Shown: piece by piece, positions 35,258 to 43,782 of the stretch
Layout: every line of letters starts with the position of its first letter
How positions within the stretch are numbered: the first letter of the stretch is position 1
The notes under the pieces: generated by a model
Told to the model about the DNA's origin: nothing
Seen by the model: the letters and a program-made list of their open reading frames with translations, nothing else
Databases searched by the model: none
Made by a program: the position numbers and the translations under genes
DNA from: Oscillospiraceae bacterium
Lineage (GTDB): Bacteria; Bacillota; Clostridia; Oscillospirales; Acutalibacteraceae
DNA length: 64,000 bases
Assembly: GCA_031262985.1 (NCBI GenBank)
Contig: JAISGQ010000030.1
Span: 1-64,000, forward strand
Direction of reading: 5' to 3'

Positions 35258-35998
35258 CTACCAAATTATCTCGTCTCTTTCGAGAATCGGACCGTCCTTG
35301 CATATGCGTTTGTACTTGTACTTCGTCTTGCAGGAGCAGCCCATACACGCGCCGAAGCCGCAAGCCATACGCTCCTCAAAGCTGTACTGCCCGTCCGTGC
35401 TCACCGCGTTATACACTGCGCGGAGCATGAGCGGCGCGCCGCAGGAGTATGTGTAGTCGAAATCGAATCTATCGAGAAAGTCGATGACTAAGCCCTTTTC
35501 TCCCGCACTGCCGTCCGCCGTGCAGAGTATCACTCTGTCCGCGCCGACGAGGGCTTTGAACTCCTCGACATAGAACGCGTCCGCCGCGCTGTTAAAGCCC
35601 AGTATTACCGACGGGTGCTTGCCCTTTTCTACAAGTTCCTTTGTCAGGGCGTACATGGGAGGAACGCCTACTCCTCCTCCTATCACAAGCGGAGAGCCGC
35701 CGCCCTTGCCGGTGTCGTAGCCGTTTCCCAAGCTGAGCAGAAGGTCGAGTTTTTCCCCCTCCTTCATCTCAGACATATGCTCCGTGCCGCCGCCTATGGT
35801 CTTGTAGATGAGGGTGAGACTGCCCTTTTTGTAGTCGCATATTGATATGGGGCGGCGAAGGTAGAAGCCATCCAGCTGTACATTGACAAACTGCCCGGGA
35901 GCGGAGATACCCTCGGTGTTTCCGCTCAGCTTAATCTCGAACACGTTGTTCGCTATCTTGACATTTGAATCTATCGTAAAAATTTCGCAAGTAGGCAT
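35258..35998 (-). CDS. pyrK: Dihydroorotate dehydrogenase electron transfer subunit
   Basis: About 246 residues from the ATG at 35998. FAD domain (RRPISICDYKKG), NAD domain (VIGGGVGVPPMYAL), and a [2Fe-2S] cluster in CGFGACMGCSCK plus a later cysteine (ICKDGP). It joins PyrD in the class 1B heterotetramer. The longer frame to 36106 reads through a degenerate copy of the pyrC 3' end and is not a real extension. Confidence 0.96.
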   Translation of the reverse strand: MPTCEIFTIDSNVKIANNVFEIKLSGNTEGISAPGQFVNVQLDGFYLRRPISICDYKKGSLTLIYKTIGGGTEHMSEMKEGEKLDLLLSLGNGYDTGKGGGSPLVIGGGVGVPPMYALTKELVEKGKHPSVILGFNSAADAFYVEEFKALVGADRVILCTADGSAGEKGLVIDFLDRFDFDYTYSCGAPLMLRAVYNAVSTDGQYSFEERMACGFGACMGCSCKTKYKYKRICKDGPILERDEIIW

Positions 35999-36034
35999 TA
36001 ACGCAAATCCTCTTTTCTGTAAATCCTGTATTGG

Positions 36035-36064
36035 CTGTAGGTGAACTTCCTGCCGCACCTCTGT
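36035..36064 (-). pseudogene. Degenerate duplicate of the pyrC 3' end
   Basis: About 30 bases (minus strand gtgcggcaggaagttcacct...) repeat the last codons of pyrC at 36076-36105 (gtgcggcgggaaggtcgtct...). It is a short tandem duplication in the pyrC-pyrK gap, with no coding role of its own. Confidence 0.6.
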
Positions 36065-36075
36065 AACCCTATGCC

Positions 36076-37338
36076 CTATCGGCTGTAGACGACCTTCCCG
36101 CCGCACACCGTCATGGTGTTCACTCCCCGCACCCGCTTCCCCTCAAAGGGAGTAGCCCTGCCCTTAGACAGGAAGGAGGAGGAATCAATCGTATACTCCG
36201 TATTTAAATCCACCACCGCGAAGTCGGCTTGCTTGCCCTCCTCTATACCGAACTCGCGGGAGAGGAGCTTTCGCGGATTGATACTCATAAGCTCGGTCAG
36301 CCGCTCGAGTGTGATTACTCCCGTTTCTACAAGCTCCGTGTAGAGGACGGGGAACGCGGTCTCAAGCCCCGTAATCCCCATGTTGCTAAGTTCTAACCCC
36401 CTGCTCTTCTCCTCGAAGGAGTGGGGAGCGTGGTCGGTTGCTATTACGTCTATCGTGCCGTCGAGAAGTCCCTCGATAAGGGCGGCTTTGTCCTCTCTGC
36501 TTCTGAGCGGAGGGTTCATCTTAAACCTGCCGTCCTCCTGCAAGTCCTCGTCGCACAGCGTCAGGTAGTGCGGCGCGGTCTCGCACGAAACGGGAAGCCC
36601 CTCCCGCTTTGCCTTGCGGATAAGCTCTACGCTCTCCTTTGCCGATATGTGGCAGGCGTGGTATCTGCAATTAGTCTGCCGCACAAGCTCAATGTCGCGC
36701 AGGAGCTGTCCCCACTCGCTCTCGCTGCAAATTCCCCTGTGTCCGTGGGACTTCGCGTATGCGCCGTCGTGGATATATCCTCCGCGCAGAAGCTCCTCGT
36801 CCTCGCAGTGAGCGGAGATGAGCTTTCCCAGACGCGCTGCCTCCTCCTGCGCCTTTCGCATGACAGCACTGCCTTGTACTCCCTTGCCGTCGTCGGAGAA
36901 GCCCGCAACGAACGGGGCGAGCGAATCGAAGTCCACAAGCTCCTTCCCCTTCTGCCCTATGGTGATAGAGGCGAAGGGGAGAACCTCCACCGCCGCGTCA
37001 CGGCTGATTATATCGAGCTGCTCGCGAAGGTGGGGGAGGGTGTCGGGTACGGGGCTGAGGTTCGGCATGGAGCAGAGCAGGGAGTAGCCCGCCTTTGCCG
37101 CCGCCTCTGTCCCCGACTTGATTGTTTCTTTATACGAAAAACCCGGTTCCCGCAAATGTACGTGTACATCAGCGAAAGCCGGAAGGAGATATAAGCCGTC
37201 AATATTAAACACGGAATCAAATCCGTCGTCACAAATGTTAAAGCAAACCGATGTTATAATTCCGTCACACACGGAAACATCAGCCTTTTTAAACCCGAAG
37301 GGAGTATATACATTGCCGTTTTTAAGTAGCATTTTCAT
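36076..37338 (-). CDS. pyrC: Dihydroorotase
   Basis: About 420 residues, the long bacterial type 1 class. Metal ligands in DVHVHLREPG (HxH) and ATDHAPHS; the FSDDGKGVQ and SAHCEDEELL segments of the amidohydrolase barrel are present. It cyclises carbamoylaspartate to dihydroorotate. I choose the ATG at 37338 over 37371 because it has GGGGAAACGGT before it. First gene of the pyrC-K-D unit behind promoter 37393-37421. Together the cluster lacks only carbamoyl phosphate synthetase. Confidence 0.95.
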   Translation of the reverse strand: MKMLLKNGNVYTPFGFKKADVSVCDGIITSVCFNICDDGFDSVFNIDGLYLLPAFADVHVHLREPGFSYKETIKSGTEAAAKAGYSLLCSMPNLSPVPDTLPHLREQLDIISRDAAVEVLPFASITIGQKGKELVDFDSLAPFVAGFSDDGKGVQGSAVMRKAQEEAARLGKLISAHCEDEELLRGGYIHDGAYAKSHGHRGICSESEWGQLLRDIELVRQTNCRYHACHISAKESVELIRKAKREGLPVSCETAPHYLTLCDEDLQEDGRFKMNPPLRSREDKAALIEGLLDGTIDVIATDHAPHSFEEKSRGLELSNMGITGLETAFPVLYTELVETGVITLERLTELMSINPRKLLSREFGIEEGKQADFAVVDLNTEYTIDSSSFLSKGRATPFEGKRVRGVNTMTVCGGKVVYSR

Positions 37339-37392
37339 ACCGTTTCCCCGCACCCTCTGAGCCGTTTGCAATCGGTTTCTTTTTACAGACTT

Positions 37393-37421
37393 ATTTTAGC
37401 ATAGACGACAAAATTCGTCAA
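37393..37421 (-). promoter_or_regulatory. pyr cluster promoter
   Basis: Minus strand TTGACG (37416-37421), 17 bases, TAAAAT (37393-37398), about 55 bases upstream of the pyrC start. The short leader has no room for a PyrR attenuator and none is seen. Confidence 0.65.
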
Positions 37422-37589
37422 CTGCCAACTGAAAAATAGGCTAATAATTTGCTATTTTCAATCATCTCCATCCGAAAGCGAATAACTGTTAACTCAAAAA
37501 GCTCCTCTTGATATTGTATCTATATTGTGATAAACTTATCCCAATACAAAAGAGGACAATATATTGTATGCGAAAGGATGGTCACATCA

Positions 37590-38204
37590 ATGCAGAACAA
37601 CCAAGAGAACATTACTCCGAACAACTCCACGAAAAACTTCAAGAGGGTTCACAAAAACGCCATAAAGCAATGGGTAACCACGAGGATAATATTCCTCATA
37701 GTAATGGCTGCCGCTCTGCTTCTGTTCATGTTCATCATGTCGTCAGACGCATCGGTAACGAGCGAAACACTCACAATTTTGTGGATAGTTTCCGCCTCGC
37801 TTTGCTTCCTCCAGATAGTAAACATCGTCGTCTACCCCATCTTAGAGTACCTCCAGTGGTCGTACCTCATAGAGGGCGACAGAATCGAGATAAAGAAGGG
37901 TATCATTTTCAAGGATCATATGCTCATCCCCATTTCGAGGATTCAGCACGTCGCCTTTGGGCAGGGACCTCTCCAGCGCGTATTCGGCATCGCTAATGTT
38001 GACATATACACAGCGGGCGGAGAGTTTACTATAGTCAATGTCGCGAAAACCGATGCTGAGGAAATCTGCGATAAGCTCCAGAGCTACGTTACGCGCAACT
38101 CCGAGCTCAAGGCGGCGGCGGACGAGGTTCTGCTGGCGAAATTGCGTTCCGATACCGATACTCCGAAGAATGTCGAGGTGTCGGTGACTGAGGCTGATTT
38201 GTAG
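37590..38204 (+). CDS. PH-domain (bPH2/YdbS-like) membrane protein
   Basis: About 204 residues. Two N-terminal membrane helices (about 28-55 and 60-85) are followed by a bacterial PH2 domain (WSYLIEGDRIEIKKGIIFKDHMLIPISRIQHV, positions ~90-121). It starts at the ATG 37590 after GAAAGGA. It is paired with the following, larger PH-domain gene, as ydbS-ydbT of Bacillus, an operon linked to resistance against bacteriocins or amylocyclicin. The role here is inferred from that pairing. Confidence 0.85.
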   Translation: MQNNQENITPNNSTKNFKRVHKNAIKQWVTTRIIFLIVMAAALLLFMFIMSSDASVTSETLTILWIVSASLCFLQIVNIVVYPILEYLQWSYLIEGDRIEIKKGIIFKDHMLIPISRIQHVAFGQGPLQRVFGIANVDIYTAGGEFTIVNVAKTDAEEICDKLQSYVTRNSELKAAADEVLLAKLRSDTDTPKNVEVSVTEADL

Positions 38205-38330
38205 GATAGCAGCTTCCGGCGGCGGTTGGCGCAGTTTTGCTGCAACTCCGCGCTATTACGTCTCCTACTACCTGCGCTTGCTACTCCTGTCTCTATTCCT
38301 ACCCACATAATGCGAAAGGATGTGCTTACA

Positions 38331-39893
38331 GTGGAAAAACGACACCCGCACTTTACTGATATATTTTCAAAAATGACCTCCTTCTTTGGCTTTTTACTCA
38401 TAATCGCACTCGATTCCCTGAGCAGTGTCGCGGAGGCAGTGTCCTCCGTCTCTCCGGGAGAAACAGCAACGGTAACGCTTATCGTTGCAGGCGCGATACT
38501 GTTCCTCCTGCTCATCGCTTTCTTCTTTGCCTATTTAGGCTGGAGAAACACATGGATAAGCATAAAGGACGACACTCTCTATTATGAAAAGGGAGTAATC
38601 TTCAAGAAAAAGACCTCCATCCCCTTCTCGAAAATCAACACGATTGACACGGGGAGGAATATATTCAACAGGATTTTCGGCACCTCCAAGCTGAAATTCG
38701 ACACAGGCGCGATGATTGGTCAGGCAAAGACCGGCGCGGAGATGAACCTGATTTTCTCCGTTGCGGAAACTGAGCAAATCAAGCGTTTCATCCTCACGAG
38801 AAACGCCGCCGATGCCGACGCCGCTGAGGAGACGAACAGCTCCATGCCCAAGTCGCAGAGAGCGGGCGGCACTGTGGAGGACAAGGGAGAACCTGCGTGG
38901 TTCGTCCGCGCCTCCTTCCGCGACTTCCTCCTCTACGGGCTGACAAGCTCGGGAGTGTTCAAGCTCTTTATCCTATTGATTGCGGGAGCGGTGTTCGCGG
39001 GGGAGCTTCTCCCCGGCATACTTGACTCGGCTGTAGGCTATGCCGGTTCGTGGATTGAAATTGTCAACGACTTCGTAGTTCGTTATAATATTTTTGTGGT
39101 AATTCTTCTCTTTGTCGCCTTGCTGGCGGTGTTTTTTGTGATAAACAGCATCTACGGCGTACTGGTTGCGGCAATCAGATTCTACAACTTCCGAGTGGCG
39201 AGAGACGGCAGAAATATCGTTATAAAGTACGGGATAATTTCCTTAAAGAGCTACACACTGCCCGTTGCTACCATTCACGCGGTGAAAATCAAGCAGAACC
39301 TCATACAGCAGATTTTCAGGCAGTGCAGTATCGAGGTAGTGTCCATGGGCTACGGTGATGAGAACAAGGAGTTAAAGCTCCTGTTTCCAATTGTCAGCAA
39401 GAGCTATGTCGCGGGCATGATAGCACAGCTCCTGCCGGAGTATGTGGTGCAGTGCGACTATGTGAAAACTACGAAGAGCGGAATACTCCACCATATAGTA
39501 TTCCCCATAATCAGATGGGCTGTTGTGCTGGGAGTTATATACGCTATGCTTTCCGCCATATTTGAGACAATGCACCTGACAGCGGCGGTTATGATACTCA
39601 TTATGGTGCTGGTAGCCGTCAACGCGGTCCTCCGCTACAGGCACACCGCCTTAGGCTACAGCGGAAAGGCTATAGCAGTGAGGGAGGGCGGCATGAACTA
39701 CACGGAAACGCTCATCAGAGTGGACTCCATGCAGTCAATCATCGAGAAGAACGGTCCGATTCAGCGAGCGGTGGGTGTCTCCTCTTATGTTGTGAGGTGT
39801 CACGCTCCGTTCACCCAGTCGCTGGCGTTAGCCAAATCACTCCCAAAGGGAGAGATGGGCAACGCGGCGAAGTGTATTGATATAGTGATATAG
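38331..39893 (+). CDS. PH-domain (YdbT-like) membrane protein
   Basis: About 520 residues. The GTG at 38331 sits after GCGAAAGGATG, the same leader arrangement as the gene before; the longer frame from 38226 is rejected. Three bPH2 domains (for example YYEKGVIFKKKTSIPFSKINTID, VIKYGIISLKSYTLPVATIHAV, MNYTETLIRVDSMQSI) alternate with six membrane helices. YdbT-type proteins work with YdbS at the membrane. Monocistronic pair, no regulator nearby. Confidence 0.85.
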   Translation: MEKRHPHFTDIFSKMTSFFGFLLIIALDSLSSVAEAVSSVSPGETATVTLIVAGAILFLLLIAFFFAYLGWRNTWISIKDDTLYYEKGVIFKKKTSIPFSKINTIDTGRNIFNRIFGTSKLKFDTGAMIGQAKTGAEMNLIFSVAETEQIKRFILTRNAADADAAEETNSSMPKSQRAGGTVEDKGEPAWFVRASFRDFLLYGLTSSGVFKLFILLIAGAVFAGELLPGILDSAVGYAGSWIEIVNDFVVRYNIFVVILLFVALLAVFFVINSIYGVLVAAIRFYNFRVARDGRNIVIKYGIISLKSYTLPVATIHAVKIKQNLIQQIFRQCSIEVVSMGYGDENKELKLLFPIVSKSYVAGMIAQLLPEYVVQCDYVKTTKSGILHHIVFPIIRWAVVLGVIYAMLSAIFETMHLTAAVMILIMVLVAVNAVLRYRHTALGYSGKAIAVREGGMNYTETLIRVDSMQSIIEKNGPIQRAVGVSSYVVRCHAPFTQSLALAKSLPKGEMGNAAKCIDIVI

Positions 39894-40007
39894 GCGGTGT
39901 TGGCGCAAGTGTACAACGCCCCGTGACTGCACAATCTCCGCCTCCCCAAACACACGTGTGCTTGGGGAGGCGCAATCTGCTGTAAATTTGTTTAGGAGGG
40001 ATTAGGC

Positions 40008-40649
40008 ATGAAAGCGTATCTGAAAACCAACGCAGTCCTTATTGTCTGGGAGCTTCTGTTTGTCGCGTCCTGTTTTCTGCTCCCCGAAAAATACACTGTT
40101 TACACTAATTTGATGTTTTACATTGGGATTTTGCTCTACTTCATAATCGTTGGGAGGTTTTCCTGCGACTTCTTCAAAAAGTGGGGGGAGAATCTCTCCT
40201 CCGGCAAGAAATTTTGGGGAAACGTACTTCTCACCATATTGTTTTTGGTGATTGCCTACGCATCTACCATGCTGCTTGAGGGAGTGTTCCCTATGCTTGA
40301 TACAGGCACTATCAACCTCAAATCCAACGGCTGGGCGGGAGTGGCAATCTTCGTGGTGTCCACAATCGCACTGCCTCCCATTGCGGAGGAGCTGTTTTTC
40401 AGAGAGGGTATGATTAAGTTCGGGAACGCCAAGGTCTTAGTGGCGACTACTCTGCTCAGTATGTTTTTGTATTCGCTGGAACACTCCTTAACTCCGTGGG
40501 GGATTTTGCTGACTATGATATGGGCTGTGCCGTTCAGCGTTTTCTACATTAAGACAAAAAATATTTATGTGACGATGACTGCACATCTGATAACCAATCT
40601 TGTGTTTAACGGAATCGACACTGCGATGATGATTGCCTCCATGCTGTAG
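40008..40649 (+). CDS. CPBP-family intramembrane metalloprotease
   Basis: 213 residues, six to seven helices. The CPBP/Abi motifs are present: EELFFREGM (EExxxR), SLEHSLTPWG (histidine motif 2) and TAHLITNLVFN (motif 3). Relatives cleave membrane peptides or give bacteriocin self-immunity. AGGAGGG ribosome site. Nearby PH-domain proteins are compatible with a bacteriocin-immunity neighbourhood, but nothing proves it. Confidence 0.88.
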   Translation: MKAYLKTNAVLIVWELLFVASCFLLPEKYTVYTNLMFYIGILLYFIIVGRFSCDFFKKWGENLSSGKKFWGNVLLTILFLVIAYASTMLLEGVFPMLDTGTINLKSNGWAGVAIFVVSTIALPPIAEELFFREGMIKFGNAKVLVATTLLSMFLYSLEHSLTPWGILLTMIWAVPFSVFYIKTKNIYVTMTAHLITNLVFNGIDTAMMIASML

Positions 40650-40713
40650 CAGAGGAAGGTTGCGTTCGTCCTCCGAGTTGCAATTTCATTCTGTAGTATT
40701 TTGAGGTTTCTAT

Positions 40714-40755
40714 CCTCCGCGTTATAAACTTTCTATAGATGTTATAACGCGGAGG
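40714..40755. terminator. Long hairpin upstream of the tRNA genes
   Basis: cctccgcgttataa and ttataacgcggagg form a perfect 14-bp stem with a 14-base loop, 65 bases after the protease stop codon. No T-run. The remainder of the 40650-40922 gap holds the tRNA promoter. Confidence 0.55.
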
Positions 40756-40817
40756 AGGTCAAGAGGGAAGCCGAAAAATCGGCGAACGAAAAATCACGAA
40801 AAATCAGAAAATTTATA

Positions 40818-40846
40818 TTGACAAGTATAACAAAATGTTGTATAGT
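40818..40846 (+). promoter_or_regulatory. tRNA operon promoter
   Basis: TTGACA (40818-40823), 17 bases, TATAGT (40841-40846), about 76 bases upstream of the first tRNA. Confidence 0.75.
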
Positions 40847-40922
40847 TATTTAGCGTTCAGGGGAAGCAAAGCTTTTCTCCTCCTTTCAGGGCGGCGATGA
40901 ACGCGGCAAGCGGTTTATGCTC

Positions 40923-40998
40923 GCTGGTGTAGCTCAGTTGGTAGAGCAGCTGATTTGTAATCAGCAGGTCGGGGGTTCAAGTCCGTCCACCAGCTCCA
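40923..40998 (+). tRNA. tRNA-Thr (anticodon TGT)
   Basis: A 76-base cloverleaf: acceptor GCTGGTG/CACCAGC, anticodon stem-loop CTGATTTGTAATCAG with TGT, T-arm with GTTCAAGTC, and an encoded CCA end. Confidence 0.97.
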
Positions 40999-41003
40999 AA
41001 TAT

Positions 41004-41088
41004 GGGAGAGTTCCCGAGCGGCCAAAGGGAACAGACTGTAAATCTGTCGTCAACGACTTCAGTGGTTCGAATCCACTCTCTCCCACCA
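41004..41088 (+). tRNA. tRNA-Tyr (anticodon GTA)
   Basis: An 85-base type II tRNA: acceptor GGGAGAG/CTCTCCC, anticodon loop CTGTAAA (GTA), long variable arm (gtcaacgac), encoded CCA. It begins 5 bases after tRNA-Thr. Its 3' 59 bases are the attachment sequence of the islands to the right. Confidence 0.97.
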
Positions 41089-41090
41089 AA
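41030..41090 (+). repeat. att core copy 1, within tRNA-Tyr
   Basis: 61 bases (aacagactgtaaatctg... to ...cccaccaaa) identical to 52206-52266 and 58811-58871. The intact tRNA lies here, so this is the left attachment end (attL) of the tandem islands. Confidence 0.95.
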
Positions 41091-41093
41091 GGT

Positions 41094-41140
41094 TAGTAGT
41101 GTTATGTAAAACTTCAAAAAGGGCTTACATAGCACTATTA
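41094..41140. other. Imperfect hairpin at island A left edge
   Basis: tagtagtgttatgtaa pairs with ttacatagcactatta (two G-U pairs) directly after the tRNA-Tyr CCA. Similar position to the hairpins right of the other two att copies, but the sequence is unrelated. The following 41141-41744 stretch has no gene I can support beyond the weak ORF at 41157. Confidence 0.5.
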
Positions 41141-41156
41141 GCTCAGATCGCCTGTC

Positions 41157-41453
41157 ATGCCAAAGTCCTTTCCTGTCGCAGTATCCGTAGACCTGTTGCT
41201 CGACGTTTTCTTTAAAAGCGTTTCGCTCGGCGATGAAATGGTGCTTCATCGTGTCTTGGCAAAATCGGCAGTTAAGTATAACCTTTGCAGGCATTCGATT
41301 TTCAAGGTGCAGTACCATACCGTTAAATCAGGTACAGTTAAGGCTTCAAGAGGAAACCTGCTCGAAGAAAGATTCATCAAGCAGGCTCGCACAAGAAGAA
41401 TGTATTTAAACGTACTGTTTGAGAGTACGAAAATACCTCATAAGTCTGGCTAG
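41157..41453 (+). CDS. Doubtful 98-residue ORF
   Basis: Open frame without clear ribosome site, Leu/Val/Lys-rich, no recognised domain. It may be the decayed end of an element gene. Reported only because the 650-base region contains nothing better. Confidence 0.2.
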   Translation: MPKSFPVAVSVDLLLDVFFKSVSLGDEMVLHRVLAKSAVKYNLCRHSIFKVQYHTVKSGTVKASRGNLLEERFIKQARTRRMYLNVLFESTKIPHKSG

Positions 41454-41583
41454 ATGTGTGTTATCTGCTGGGTGTACGCCTGTCCGATTGTTGTCGCAAT
41501 TGGGCGGGCTATGAGTGTTTTTAAAGGTTTCTGTAAAATGCTACCATATTTTGGTTGCCATGTCAAGCATTGATTTTGTAAAG

Positions 41584-41652
41584 GTGTAGACAAACGCGCG
41601 TCTAAAGAAAGTTGTGAATAGAAAAGCCGACTTCACGGTGCTGATGAAGATG
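41584..41652 (+). repeat. Direct repeat flanking the cargo operon, left copy
   Basis: About 69 bases (gtgtagacaaacgcgcg... ending cggtgctgatgaagatg), roughly 80% identical to 47292-47359. The two copies bracket the six cargo genes exactly, suggesting that the cargo entered by, or could leave through, recombination at these repeats. Confidence 0.75.
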
Positions 41653-41744
41653 TTTCTTGTGTGTAGCAGATTATACATTTCGCTTGTGTTTTTTGTCGAA
41701 TTATGTTAAACTTTAAGGGCAGTTTAATTTTGCGAGGTTAAGAA

Positions 41745-41972
41745 ATGGTCGCCAGCTACAAAAAGCTGTGGAAGTTGCTTATAGATAAGAACATGAACAA
41801 GCGGGAATTGGCTCAAAAAGCTCATATCAGTTCCGCTTCAATAGCAAAGCTCGGACGTGGAGACAATGTCCAGACTGACTTGCTCGTAAAAATCTGCGAC
41901 ACCCTAAATTGCGATGTTTGCGACATTATGCAGATGACGCGAGAGGATGAAACTACTCTATATGAAAGCTAA
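41745..41972 (+). CDS. XRE/Cro-type regulator of the cargo operon
   Basis: 75 residues, a single-domain XRE of the short YozG-like type (LWKLLIDKNMNKRELAQKAH, recognition helix SSASIAKLGRG). Common as first gene of mobile-element cargo. It overlaps the next frame, so it probably regulates the operon it begins. Confidence 0.85.
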   Translation: MVASYKKLWKLLIDKNMNKRELAQKAHISSASIAKLGRGDNVQTDLLVKICDTLNCDVCDIMQMTREDETTLYES

Positions 41973-42642
41973 AAAATCTAACAACAAAAAAGAATTAGTA
42001 AAAATCGCTACCGATACTGGAATAAGTGCGGGGTCGTCAATCATTGGCTCAATCATAGGGCTTGCGGTTGGAGGTGTCCCAGGTTCAATCATCGGCTCGG
42101 TTGTTTCTCCTGCTATTTCTGCTGGTGCGAAAATCATCAGAGGCTATTTTGATAGAAGAAAACAGCGAGTAGAAAACATAACAGATACAGCAACTTTGCT
42201 GGCTGGGTTGTCTCAAGACAAAATTGTTTCCGACTTAGAAACAAATGCTTATAAAGTCGATGAGATGGTCAAACTGTTAAAGACAGCAACGGAAAGCGAC
42301 AAAAGCCTTGATGGGATTTTTAGTGCCCTGCTCGCTAATTTATTTTTGTCAAAAGATGCAAACGAGCAGGACAGAATTGACATTTTTGTAGATGCGTTAC
42401 ATGGTTTGCATGATATCCATCTCAAAGTCTTGCTTTGCATCGATAAAGCAAGCGGTGTTTTAGGGGCAAGTCAAATTTCAGAATCGGTCGGTATTCCCGA
42501 AATTGAACTGAGAAGCACTGTCAGAATGCTTGAGCTAAAGGGAATGATTCGTGATTGCGAAAAAATTCCTATAGAGTGGTCTTTGCGCGAGCTGGGAAAA
42601 GCGGTTGTAGAGTTCTCAAAAAAGGGAGGTTCAAAAATATGA
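41962..42642 (+). CDS. Glycine-zipper protein of unknown function
   Basis: About 226 residues. A glycine-zipper stretch at about 20-60 (GSSIIGSIIGLAVGGVPG, SIIGSVVSPAISAGAKII) suggests membrane insertion. The remaining ~160 residues are helical and end in a possible winged helix (ILGVLGASQISESVGIPEIEL region). The start overlaps the XRE gene; 41947 is an alternative. It overlaps the PLP-enzyme gene by 4 bases. May be an immunity or transport-related membrane component; unproven. Confidence 0.65.
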   Translation: MKAKKSNNKKELVKIATDTGISAGSSIIGSIIGLAVGGVPGSIIGSVVSPAISAGAKIIRGYFDRRKQRVENITDTATLLAGLSQDKIVSDLETNAYKVDEMVKLLKTATESDKSLDGIFSALLANLFLSKDANEQDRIDIFVDALHGLHDIHLKVLLCIDKASGVLGASQISESVGIPEIELRSTVRMLELKGMIRDCEKIPIEWSLRELGKAVVEFSKKGGSKI

Positions 42643-43775
42643 AAACTTATCTAAATAATGCAGGGGCATCTATAGTTTCGGATGCAACATTTAATGCGGT
42701 TGTTTCTCATATGCAACTCGAAAGGGGAGTTGGAGCTTATGTTGCAGCTCAGAAACGAAAAAATGAATTAGCAGCATTTTATTCATCGGTTGCAACGCTT
42801 ATTAACGCAACTGAACCATCAGAAATTGCGTTTGTTGATAGTGCAAGCCGCGGATGGAATCTGGCTATATATGGATTGCGACTCTCATCAAACGATACAG
42901 TCATTACATTATCAACTGAATATGGAACAAATCTGCTCACCTTAGTGGATTACACAAAAAAGATTGGAGCAAAGTTGGAAATAATCCAGTGCAATAGAGA
43001 TGGCTCTTTTCAGTTGTCGGACTTGGAAAGCAAGCTCATGAAAGGAGCAAGCGTGATAGCGATAAGTCACTCCGTAGCACAAGGTTCTATTATAAATCCT
43101 GTTTATGAAATAGGGCAACTTGCAAAAAAGTATAATGCAGTTTACATAGTGGATGGTTGTCAATCTGTCGGTCAAATGCCGATTGATGTTCAAGCAATGC
43201 AATGTGATGCGTTTATGGTTTCAGGGAGAAAATGGCTTCGAGCTCCACGAGGCACAGGGTTTCTATATGTTAGGACGGGTGCACCGATAAATGCGACTCA
43301 GATTGATTTGGCTTCTGCGGATTTAACCTTTGGCGACAACGGCGAGATTACTGGCGTTAGGATAGTTAATGGTTCTAAGCATTTTGAGCTATGGGAAAGA
43401 AACATTGCGAGCGTATTGGGGTTTGCTGTCGCTATAGACGAGCTTTTGGCAGGCAATCAAAACGACATATATAACTCTATTTACAAAAAAGCAAGCAGTT
43501 TAAGACAAGCAGTTCTTGATAACCACAAACTACATTTAGTTGGGAGTTCTGTTGCGAAGACAGGAATTGTTGGTTTCTATGCTGTAGATAGGAATTGTGA
43601 GGAACATATAAAGCGTGTTTTTAGCGATAATGATATAGTCATATCAACAATATCTGATTGGGATTGCCCGTTGGTTTTCCCGAAAGATGCTTCTTGCATT
43701 TTCCGTCTATCTCCTCATTACTATACTGAGGATAAAGATATTTCGTATGTAGCCAAACTTATAGCTACACTATAA
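42639..43775 (+). CDS. Class V aminotransferase-fold PLP enzyme
   Basis: 378 residues from the ATG at 42639 (after AAAGGGAGG, ATGA overlap with the gene before). Fold-type I PLP enzyme of the SufS/isopenicillin-N-epimerase kind: ISHSVAQGSIINP, the PLP-contact VDGCQSVGQMPID (Asp172, Gln175), and the Schiff-base Lys198 in SGRKWLRAPRGTGFLYV; ends with RLSPHYY. The cysteine-loop of true cysteine desulfurases is not seen, so amino-acid epimerase, lyase or desulfhydrase-like chemistry is more likely. It probably supplies or tailors an amino-acid substrate for the cargo pathway. Confidence 0.9.
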   Translation: MKTYLNNAGASIVSDATFNAVVSHMQLERGVGAYVAAQKRKNELAAFYSSVATLINATEPSEIAFVDSASRGWNLAIYGLRLSSNDTVITLSTEYGTNLLTLVDYTKKIGAKLEIIQCNRDGSFQLSDLESKLMKGASVIAISHSVAQGSIINPVYEIGQLAKKYNAVYIVDGCQSVGQMPIDVQAMQCDAFMVSGRKWLRAPRGTGFLYVRTGAPINATQIDLASADLTFGDNGEITGVRIVNGSKHFELWERNIASVLGFAVAIDELLAGNQNDIYNSIYKKASSLRQAVLDNHKLHLVGSSVAKTGIVGFYAVDRNCEEHIKRVFSDNDIVISTISDWDCPLVFPKDASCIFRLSPHYYTEDKDISYVAKLIATL

Positions 43776-43782
43776 TTGCAAA

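Noticed and set aside
36421-37194. 257-codon plus-strand ORF opposite pyrC
   Set aside because: Antisense of a conserved enzyme with high GC third positions; no domain.
37339-37392. PyrR attenuator ahead of pyrC
   Set aside because: The leader is only about 55 bases from promoter to start and has no terminator/antiterminator stems.
42639-43775. Cysteine desulfurase (SufS/NifS) for the class V PLP enzyme
   Set aside because: The catalytic cysteine loop near the C-terminus is not recognisable and the island has no Fe-S partners.
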